Notes under the pieces: model-generated
What the model was told of the DNA's origin: nothing
The model's input: only the letters and a program-made list of their open reading frames with translations
Databases searched by the model: none
Program-made: the position numbers and the translations under genes
Source: MWCM01 sp964558315
GTDB taxonomy: Bacteria; Patescibacteriota; UBA1384; XYA2-FULL-43-10
Direction of reading: 5' to 3'
NCBI GenBank assembly: GCA_964558315.1
Contig: CAZLCL010000043.1
Location: 1-5,502, forward strand
Length of the DNA stretch: 5,502 nt
Shown: positions 1 through 5,502 of the stretch, piece by piece
Layout: each line of letters begins with the position of its first letter
How positions within the stretch are numbered: position 1 is the first letter of the stretch

Positions 1-923
1 GCCTCAACATTATTTCCACTGTCGTTGACTATAGTAAAACTTCTAGAATATGTATTAAAAAGATAAATTTTATTTGTAGATATATCTTTATTGCGAGGGA
101 TAACAATAAGCCACTCCGAATCTGGCGACCACTTTAAATAGGGATTTTCTATGCCCATTTCGAGAAAGTTGGCAACTCTGGTCATTTCGGTGTTTGTTTT
201 ATTGGCGAATATTAACGATTTCTCACCACTGGGTGGAGCGTAGTAATAAGCGATTTTTGAATCGTTCGGAGACCATGCAATATCTCCAATATATTCCCCA
301 TACTTTACCTCTTCTTGACTAACCAAGTTATATTTTTTTAAATCAAAAAAATACACTCCATCTTGTTTTTTAAAAAGCGCCGCATTTTTATTGGGCGACC
401 AGATAATATCCTTAATACCGCTTAAAGAAGGGTTGGATATTTTTTGGTTGTATTCTAAGGTTATCTCTTCGTCGTTTACTTGAAATTTTGCTTTATATAA
501 CGCAGTGCCGTTATCTGATAAATAAAATATTGAATTTTCTTCGTCAGCATTAGAAATAAACGAGATGTTGCTATTTTGGGTTAAGCCGATTTCATCGGTT
601 ATCGCAACAGGATTTTTTTTAAGAATAATTGAAATGTCGTAATTTTTCCCTGCCTTCAATTCCATTGTTTGATTTTGACCGATGTATCCCTCCGCTTCAA
701 CTGTTATGTATGTGTTGCCCGGTTTCACCTTTAACTTAGTTTGTCCCGAACTATTAATTGAAACAGGGGCGTTATTTATCCGAACAATTGAATCTGAGGG
801 AGAAATATTTAACGTAATGTATGATCGGCTTAATATTGCGAAAAGAATCACCGTTAATATAATTAGGATCGAAGAAATGATTATTATTATATTTTTAGTA
901 AATTTTATGCGGCCATTTATCAT
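1..923 (-). CDS. Membrane-anchored PEGA domain and WD40-like (PD40/TolB-type) beta-propeller protein, 3' end cut by window edge
   Basis: I translated this frame by hand from the ATG at 923-921; it stays open for about 307 codons to base 1, so the C-terminus is missing. Residues 1-10 are short and basic (R5, K7, K10), followed by an Ile/Leu-rich transmembrane segment at about 11-31, which by the positive-inside rule puts the rest outside the cell. Residues about 35-102 look like a PEGA domain: short beta strands, a PG turn at 68-69, and EGY at 78-80. From about 170 there are three WSP[ND] repeats (W175, W217, W265) spaced 42 and 48 residues apart, each followed by a hydrophobic strand, typical of PD40/TolB-like propeller blades. 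The start overlaps the VirB4 stop as ATGA. The alternative ATG at 916 meets a stop after two codons and is excluded. Function is unknown; a cell-surface or envelope role beside the secretion ATPase is inference. Propellers of this type usually bind proteins or peptides. Confidence 0.8.
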   Translation of the reverse strand, partial: MINGRIKFTKNIIIIISSILIILTVILFAILSRSYITLNISPSDSIVRINNAPVSINSSGQTKLKVKPGNTYITVEAEGYIGQNQTMELKAGKNYDISIILKKNPVAITDEIGLTQNSNISFISNADEENSIFYLSDNGTALYKAKFQVNDEEITLEYNQKISNPSLSGIKDIIWSPNKNAALFKKQDGVYFFDLKKYNLVSQEEVKYGEYIGDIAWSPNDSKIAYYYAPPSGEKSLIFANKTNTEMTRVANFLEMGIENPYLKWSPDSEWLIVIPRNKDISTNKIYLFNTYSRSFTIVNDSGNNVE

Positions 924-2782
924 ATTATCTGCCCTTCGATCAGTTGACTAGGGTCAGTAGTAATGATCTGATCCTCTGCATAAGAAGCCACGATTTTAAT
1001 AGCTACATGATTAAGACCGGCAAAAAATAAGCCTTCACCAACATCGGATTCCAGCAGTAAATATTTTTCTCCCTCGGTTAATTTAAATGTTTCGGCCACA
1101 ATATCAATTGAAGAAGTTGATTGTTTCATTAGCAACTGCATCGAGGAGTTGCTAACTACCGCTTTGCCATATCTTGAACCCAAAAAGTCCTCTACATCTT
1201 GGCTAATAACAGTAACTCCTAAATAGTATTTTCTAGCCCTTTTTACGAGGCCATGCAAAAACTTGGCCGAATCTTCGTATTGCATCATCCACCAAGCTTC
1301 ATCTATTACCATAATTCTTCTCTTTGTTTCTCTTCTGATCTCTGTCCAGATGTAGTTTAAAATAATATACATGGCGATTGGTCTAAGCTGTTCTTCTAAA
1401 TCGCGAACCGAAAAAACAACCATACCCGATTTTAAACTAAAGTTTGTTGGCTGATTAAACATATTGGCAAAAGTGCCTTCGACATATTTAGAAAGTCTTG
1501 CTCTAAGTGAATCTGTTCCTCTCATATTCGAAAGAATGTTGAATAAATCTTGCATTATTGGGGCCTCATTCTTTTGAGACTCAATATCGTAAGTAATATC
1601 TTTGATAGCGTATGTTTCAAATAGGGCTTTATCTAAAATTGCATCCTCTTCTGGCGTCATGCCCCCGACCATTAAATTAATCAAGCCGTGTAAAGAGGCG
1701 ATATTTGATCTTAAAACATCTTCTCCCGACTCACTATTTTTATCGCCCTGAGGCAAATCGAAAGGATTTATACGATGTTTAGAGCTTAGCGACAGAGTAA
1801 GATAATCTCCACCAACCGCATCGCAAAGCGTTTTATATTCATTTTCTGGATCAACAATTATTACATCGGTTTTCATCATTAAATAGCGAACGATCTCTAA
1901 CTTAATCGCGTAAGATTTTCCAGCGCCGGATTTGGCAAATACCACAGTATTAGCATTTTCCAGATTAAACCGGTCAAAAATTATCAAAGAGTTATTGTGG
2001 CGATTAATGCCGTATAATATGCCGTCTTCCTGCGTAAGTTCGCTAGAGGTAAAGGGGAAGGTCGAGGATAAAGATCCTGTGTCGAGGTTTCTTAAGATAT
2101 TAATTTTATCTTCCATAAGAGGCATGGTAGTTGTGAACCCTTCCTCCATTTGCAGTAAAGATTCTTTGGAATAAATTAGCATCCCTCCAAGGGTAGATTC
2201 GAGTTGCTCAAAGATCGAGTGTAATTCCTCCAAACTCTTGCCGTAAACAGTAAAATATAATCCAAAATGAAATAAGCGTATTTCGCCTCTTTGTAAAACG
2301 TCGCGCAATGCATCAATATCTCCCAAAGCAGTATCAAGCTCGGGGTCTCTTGGTTGCCCTTTCTCAGCATCAATTTGACGCGTAGATTCCAGCTTGCCAA
2401 TCTGCTTTTTTAAGTCATACATTACATCTTTAGTTTCTAGGGGGTGGATATACATGCCAATATCCATAGTAATGTCATAATTTATTATCGGAGAAAGCCA
2501 ATTGGTCTCTAAATATCTCGGATAAGTAAAGATAAATAGTGTTTTGCAGTATAGCTCCCCGACTTGTAGATAATTTGGGTTAACAACAAAAGCGGCAGGC
2601 GCGATGATATCCCTAACATTTGCTAATCCGGCGCTAATTTGGTCTGTGTGTGGCTCGCTATCTCTTTTTTGCCAAAACTTTGGATCAAAAGAATTCTTTT
2701 CTCTGTTGGCAATGTTGTTCTGAGCCATGTCCCGGGCTGTTTGTGTTTTCTGCCCTTCATTTATTTTTGAGGTTGTGTTCAT
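920..2782 (-). CDS. virB4: VirB4/TraC-family type IV secretion ATPase
   Basis: This is a complete 620-residue VirB4-type ATPase, the inner-membrane-associated motor of conjugation and type IV secretion systems. Residues about 55-270 form the VirB4 N-terminal domain, including a charged helical stretch at about 118-165. The RecA-like ATPase domain follows: Walker A AKSGAGKS at 283-290 (K289, S290), the family motif DPENEY at 311-316, Walker B IMVIDE at 490-495 (D494, E495) followed by AWWMM, and VISQD at 525-529 with Q528 in the usual sensor position. The first Walker A glycine is alanine (A283); the catalytic lysine is present. The first ~50 residues are polar and probably disordered. The ATG lies 2 bases after the stop of the upstream TraC-like gene and has no good Shine-Dalgarno, so coupled translation is likely. 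A later Met at residue 19 is a weaker start. The stop TGA overlaps the next gene. Whether the machine moves DNA or protein cannot be told from this window, as no relaxase or coupling protein is present. Confidence 0.95.
   Translation of the reverse strand: MNTTSKINEGQKTQTARDMAQNNIANREKNSFDPKFWQKRDSEPHTDQISAGLANVRDIIAPAAFVVNPNYLQVGELYCKTLFIFTYPRYLETNWLSPIINYDITMDIGMYIHPLETKDVMYDLKKQIGKLESTRQIDAEKGQPRDPELDTALGDIDALRDVLQRGEIRLFHFGLYFTVYGKSLEELHSIFEQLESTLGGMLIYSKESLLQMEEGFTTTMPLMEDKINILRNLDTGSLSSTFPFTSSELTQEDGILYGINRHNNSLIIFDRFNLENANTVVFAKSGAGKSYAIKLEIVRYLMMKTDVIIVDPENEYKTLCDAVGGDYLTLSLSSKHRINPFDLPQGDKNSESGEDVLRSNIASLHGLINLMVGGMTPEEDAILDKALFETYAIKDITYDIESQKNEAPIMQDLFNILSNMRGTDSLRARLSKYVEGTFANMFNQPTNFSLKSGMVVFSVRDLEEQLRPIAMYIILNYIWTEIRRETKRRIMVIDEAWWMMQYEDSAKFLHGLVKRARKYYLGVTVISQDVEDFLGSRYGKAVVSNSSMQLLMKQSTSSIDIVAETFKLTEGEKYLLLESDVGEGLFFAGLNHVAIKIVASYAEDQIITTDPSQLIEGQII
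932..937 (-). promoter_or_regulatory. Ribosome binding site and ATGA coupling for the PEGA/propeller gene
   Basis: GAAGGG lies 8 bases upstream of the ATG at 923-921, inside the last codons of VirB4. The VirB4 stop TGA (922-920) overlaps this ATG as ATGA and is followed directly by an in-frame TAA (919-917), giving a tandem stop. Together these point to translational coupling: ribosomes ending VirB4 can restart on the propeller gene. Confidence 0.6.
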
Positions 2783-2784
2783 GC

Positions 2785-3777
2785 TTATGACCCGTAATTT
2801 TGATTATTAATGGTATCGGTAGGCGAGCTGTTATTGGTAGGAGATGAGGAGTTGCTATTTGAGTTTATTCCTTCAGCCGGCTCTATTTTTTCGGCTTTAG
2901 GCTGGCTTGATTTTTCTCCCGGCAAAGTATCTTGCTTTTCTGCTTGCTCATCTTGCGTAATTTGTTTGGAATCTTGGCTAGATTGGTTTAAACTTGCGGC
3001 CGAAGATATCTTTTGGTGTTCTAAAACTAAACTTTGGTTGTCTATTAAATCTTCTTCGCTGGTGGCAGAAGTTGATTCGTAATTGGAAGCCGCGAGTTCT
3101 TCTTCCGCACCGTCTGTTTTAATTTGGCTAACAAACGAGCTAGAGATCTCTTCGGGATCAGTTAATCTTTCTTTACCAGCAACCTCCGGATTGTATATTT
3201 CGTAAAAGACTTCAATAATCTCTTTGGTGTTTAGCTGTCTGCAGTGTAGCCCCATTCCGCCTAACCCTTGGGCAACTATTTGTGCCCGTTGACGGAGCTC
3301 TTTGGAGTATGTTTCGAAATCGTTTTCAGAGATCTTTAAATGATTTGAGTCGGGTCCTTTTTTAAATATTTTGTCTAATAGGCTGTTACTCACTACAAGT
3401 GGTTGGTATCCAACGACCACATAAAATCTTTTCTTCATTATATTGGCCAAATTAATAAGCTGACCCACAAAATCAACATAATCTTGGGTTTGAATCTTTA
3501 ACAATTCGTTGTTTTGCTTTGGTATTAAAGATTCAATCTTTTTTAAATAAGGGGATAAATCGAGCTTATTAGATTTAACAACTATCTCGATGGGGAAGTG
3601 CAGTGAATTTAAAAATGATTGATACTGAAAAATTAGAGAGTTTTTCTCTTGTTCGCTTTTTAAATCAAAATTAATTGCGGCAATCTCCAATATCATTCTA
3701 TACTGGCCAGTTTTTAGAATTGTTACTCCGTCTCTGATCCCGGCGATGGGGATATTTGATTGAGTTGATAGCGGCAT
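2785..3777 (-). CDS. TraC/VirB4 N-terminal-like protein with long disordered tail
   Basis: The 330-residue product has a folded part at about 1-200 and a low-complexity tail at about 205-330. The folded part (IPIAGIRDGVTILKTG at 9-24, then AAINFDLKSEQE at 33-44, FLNSLHFPIEI at 55-65, and MKKRFYVVVGY at 114-124) resembles the N-terminal alpha/beta domain of VirB4/TraC proteins. No Walker A or B motif is present, so it cannot be an ATPase by itself. The tail is rich in Ser, Asn, Gln, Glu and Asp, and contains SSPT twice (311-314, 317-320; an 18-base period at 2847-2818). The gene sits 6 bases after the PrgI stop and 2 bases before VirB4, so it is almost certainly co-transcribed and may act as a VirB4 partner or adaptor at the inner face of the membrane. 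The start at ATG 3777-3775 fits the position of the conserved N-terminus, though no strong Shine-Dalgarno precedes it. The partner role is inference. Confidence 0.8.
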   Translation of the reverse strand: MPLSTQSNIPIAGIRDGVTILKTGQYRMILEIAAINFDLKSEQEKNSLIFQYQSFLNSLHFPIEIVVKSNKLDLSPYLKKIESLIPKQNNELLKIQTQDYVDFVGQLINLANIMKKRFYVVVGYQPLVVSNSLLDKIFKKGPDSNHLKISENDFETYSKELRQRAQIVAQGLGGMGLHCRQLNTKEIIEVFYEIYNPEVAGKERLTDPEEISSSFVSQIKTDGAEEELAASNYESTSATSEEDLIDNQSLVLEHQKISSAASLNQSSQDSKQITQDEQAEKQDTLPGEKSSQPKAEKIEPAEGINSNSNSSSPTNNSSPTDTINNQNYGS

Positions 3778-3783
3778 TATACT

Positions 3784-4206
3784 TTATTTTAACTTAATTT
3801 TATCAAAATTTTGTGAATCGAGCTTTTGGGCCATTTTTTCAAAATCCTCTTTAGTTTTTCCCTTAGAAACGAATTGCGGATTTTCTGTTTTTTGCGGCTT
3901 ATAAATCTCAACTTCAAAACCATCTGAGGAGTCTTTATGCCAAACTCTTTTTTTGGGAGTGATGATAAATCTTAGAAATGCCACAAAGTAATAAAGAAAA
4001 GGCCTTTCATTGATCTTTAAAAAAACAACGGCCGCGGTGAATAGCAAAATTAACACAGCTAATATCTGATTTAGTGGTTTGGGCAGAGAGCCAAAACAAA
4101 CGTAGGCTAATCCACCTCCAAGAACTGCCTCGACGAACTGGATCATGGTTAGTGGCCCCAGTATTCTGTCAGGCATATCAATATTTTGTGGGACCTTAAA
4201 TCTCAA
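3784..4206 (-). CDS. PrgI-family (VirB3-like) type IV secretion membrane protein, TTG start
   Basis: This 140-residue protein fits the PrgI family, the Gram-positive counterpart of VirB3, a small inner-membrane protein that works directly with VirB4. The N-terminus shows the family-style VPQNID (5-10) and LGPLT (16-20). Two hydrophobic segments at about 21-40 and 46-64 form a membrane hairpin, followed by NERPF (66-70) and a basic stretch ending TPKKRVWH (83-90). The C-terminal ~50 residues are charged and probably cytoplasmic. The start codon is TTG at 4206-4204; it is chosen because GGGAGG sits 5 bases upstream and because the conserved VPQ motif begins at residue 5. The next in-frame Met (residue 11) would cut the motif off. 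It is the first gene after a candidate promoter and is followed 6 bases later by the TraC-like gene. Confidence 0.9.
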   Translation of the reverse strand: MRFKVPQNIDMPDRILGPLTMIQFVEAVLGGGLAYVCFGSLPKPLNQILAVLILLFTAAVVFLKINERPFLYYFVAFLRFIITPKKRVWHKDSSDGFEVEIYKPQKTENPQFVSKGKTKEDFEKMAQKLDSQNFDKIKLK

Positions 4207-4211
4207 AGACC

Positions 4212-4217
4212 CCTCCC
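4212..4217 (-). promoter_or_regulatory. Strong Shine-Dalgarno that sets the PrgI TTG start
   Basis: The minus strand reads GGGAGGGGTCT then TTG, giving a full GGAGG core (4216-4212) with 5 bases to the start codon. It is the strongest ribosome binding site in the window and decides the non-ATG start of the PrgI gene. Confidence 0.75.
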
Positions 4218-4240
4218 AAATTTATTTTTTTGCTTATCCA

Positions 4241-4249
4241 ATTATAACA
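4241..4249 (-). promoter_or_regulatory. Candidate extended -10 promoter for the PrgI-TraC-VirB4-propeller operon
   Basis: The minus strand carries TGTTATAAT, an exact TGnTATAAT extended -10 element, in the 48-base gap between the metallopeptidase stop and the PrgI start. I see no TTGACA-like -35 at 16-18 bases spacing, which is tolerated by extended -10 promoters. A start site near 4234 would give a leader of about 28 bases containing the Shine-Dalgarno. AT-rich DNA makes chance matches possible. Confidence 0.45.
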
Positions 4250-4254
4250 CAAAA

Positions 4255-5502
4255 CTATTCAACCGGCTTTGTAAAGTTAACTTCATCTGCAAAAGACTCA
4301 ATTGCTCCGGCCACGGCCGCCCCCATGTTCTCTTGTTGATTTTTATGTTCAACTCCTGTGCCTTTAGAAGAGACACCATGATCGTAATAACCTTCATAAT
4401 CATCATCTTTTTTTCCAGATTGTAATCTGCTTTGGGCCGCGGCCTTAATTTTATCATCGCCCAAATGTTTTTCTGCCAAATTAAAGAACTTATTATACAT
4501 TTCAAAGGCTTGTTTAAACTCTGGGAATTTTTGGCTAACTTCTGCTTTTTCCTCAGGTGTTTTGGCTCTTAATATCTCAGCGACTCTAGTTTTAGCGTCC
4601 GCCCCGTCTTCCGCAGTGTTTGAAGAAGCATATTCGTTTAGTTTGTTTTGGCCGACAGAATTCAAGTATTCTTCGATAAAACTCTGTCTTTCTCCATTAG
4701 ATTTTAAATATATGGCGGTATAGTCGGTTAATATCTCTTTGGCGGCTAGCGACTCTCTTTCTTGCCTAAAACTTTCATATTCTTCTGGAGGTTTGCCGGT
4801 TTTTTGAAATTCATGCTGTAAATTTGATAGCATATCTAAAACGGTTTCAATGTGCCGTGATTGGGGGATTCTTTCACCTTTACTTTGTTGCGCCAACTGA
4901 ATTATCTCGTTGGAAAACTTTTTTGTCTCAACAACCGCTTCTTTTTGCTGGTCATTTTGGGGATTATTATTGAAAAAAACATCTTCTGTGGCTACATGCG
5001 ACATCTCGTGGAGTATCATGTGGCGGATATCTAGCTTAGACCCGTCATCTGCTTTATATTCACCGGTAAGCGCCTCTTTGGCAATGATTATCTCTCCGGT
5101 GTGGGGGTTACAAAACATCATGCCTTCGTAACCGTTTTGCGCCATTGATTGCTGTTTTAATGTCTCGCCTTTCGCCACAGTAACGCTTTTGACCATGCTT
5201 TTTGCTGTTTCGCCTGATATATGGCCATTAAGTATCGGTTCGCACACAATCTCTTGAATAGAGAAAATCTCCTCTTCACTCAAGCTAACCTCTTGCCCAT
5301 TGATCTTTAATTCCTTAATAAATTGTCTAACAGACTCGATACGTTTTTGTGTCTCTTCTTTTGGTACCCCAAAAACCATCTCCTGATAATCGGCGACGGC
5401 ACTGTCTATCTCCGCATTCTGGATTAGTTTGAAGATACTTTTGAGTTTTGACCTGTTCTCGACTCTGCTTGCCTCTTTTTCCGTATTGTTCTTGGCGGCC
5501 TC
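4255..5502 (-). CDS. Putative HExxH zinc metallopeptidase domain protein, 5' end cut by window edge
   Basis: The frame is open from the right edge to TAG at 4257-4255, about 415 residues. An ATG at 5379 exists, but 41 in-frame codons upstream of it contain no stop and encode similar charged, helical sequence, so the true start probably lies outside. Numbering from Met 5379, the motif HEMSH (H124, E125, H128; bases 5010-4996) sits in a hydrophobic helix, ILHEMSHVATED, as in zincin peptidases. A helix with EILTD (E215, D219; bases 4737-4723) followed by YTAIYL matches the ExxxD plus hydrophobic pattern that supplies the third zinc ligand in gluzincins; that assignment is inference. A strand GEIIIAKEAL (95-104) precedes the motif, as expected for the edge strand. 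No signal peptide or membrane segment is visible in the present part; the tail (about 300-374) is charged and Gly/Asp-rich. It could be an effector, a processing enzyme, or the soluble end of a larger secretion-channel protein. I do not recognise a specific family. Confidence 0.75.
   Translation of the reverse strand, partial: EAAKNNTEKEASRVENRSKLKSIFKLIQNAEIDSAVADYQEMVFGVPKEETQKRIESVRQFIKELKINGQEVSLSEEEIFSIQEIVCEPILNGHISGETAKSMVKSVTVAKGETLKQQSMAQNGYEGMMFCNPHTGEIIIAKEALTGEYKADDGSKLDIRHMILHEMSHVATEDVFFNNNPQNDQQKEAVVETKKFSNEIIQLAQQSKGERIPQSRHIETVLDMLSNLQHEFQKTGKPPEEYESFRQERESLAAKEILTDYTAIYLKSNGERQSFIEEYLNSVGQNKLNEYASSNTAEDGADAKTRVAEILRAKTPEEKAEVSQKFPEFKQAFEMYNKFFNLAEKHLGDDKIKAAAQSRLQSGKKDDDYEGYYDHGVSSKGTGVEHKNQQENMGAAVAGAIESFADEVNFTKPVE

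Noticed and set aside
914..916. Alternative ATG for the PEGA/propeller gene
   Set aside because: It is in a different frame and reaches a stop after two more codons.
682..951. Plus-strand open frame of 89 codons
   Set aside because: It lies antisense to the PEGA/propeller gene, which has recognisable domains, a ribosome binding site and overlap with VirB4; the antisense product is non-descript.
1932..2174. Plus-strand open frame of 80 codons
   Set aside because: Antisense to the conserved ATPase part of VirB4, with no recognisable features.
2176..2400. Minus-strand open frame of 74 codons in another frame
   Set aside because: Contained entirely within VirB4, no ribosome binding site or domain.
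2810..3082. Plus-strand open frame of 90 codons
   Set aside because: Mirror of the Ser/Glu-rich low-complexity tail of the TraC-like gene; its composition follows from that tail.
4207..4254. Possible rho-independent terminator after the peptidase gene
   Set aside because: No GC-rich inverted repeat with a following T-run on the minus strand; the run of A (minus strand) has the wrong orientation.
4145..4505. Three short overlapping frames on both strands (4145-4339, 4186-4425, 4242-4505)
   Set aside because: They span the PrgI start, promoter gap and peptidase C-terminus in other frames and have no family signature.
4910..5131. Plus-strand open frame of 73 codons
   Set aside because: Antisense to the HExxH region of the peptidase-like gene, so it mirrors that constrained sequence.

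Overview
The window reads as one AT-rich, tightly packed, minus-strand gene cluster: a minimal Gram-positive-type (PrgI/VirB4) type IV secretion locus. Single-copy PrgI, a TraC/VirB4-N-like protein and a VirB4 ATPase in this order, with few Shine-Dalgarno sites and very short gaps, resemble loci I associate with Patescibacteria (CPR bacteria). That placement is inference from gene order and protein style, not from a marker gene. The standard code (table 11) fits: genes end in TAG, TAA, TAA and TGA, and no in-frame TGA occurs in roughly 1,750 codons, which argues against the UGA=Gly code of Gracilibacteria/SR1.

Layout in transcription order (right to left). (1) 5502-4255: the C-terminal ~415 residues of a large soluble-looking protein with a zinc-metallopeptidase HExxH motif; its start lies beyond the right edge. 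(2) 4254-4207: a 48-base gap with an extended -10 promoter and a strong ribosome binding site. (3) 4206-3784: a PrgI-family membrane protein starting at TTG. (4) 3777-2785: a TraC/VirB4 N-terminal-like protein with a long disordered tail. (5) 2782-920: a complete VirB4 ATPase. (6) 923-1: the first ~307 residues of a membrane-anchored PEGA plus beta-propeller protein, running off the left edge and overlapping VirB4 by ATGA. No gene-free stretch exceeds 48 bases, and no RNA gene, insertion sequence, CRISPR or clear terminator was seen.

How they may work together: PrgI (VirB3-like) and VirB4 form the membrane-bound energy module of a DNA or protein transfer machine; the TraC-like protein probably assists VirB4. 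The anchored PEGA/propeller protein, translationally coupled to VirB4, is a candidate outside-facing component. The metallopeptidase is the least expected member and could be a secreted effector, a wall- or protein-processing enzyme, or the soluble end of a larger channel protein.
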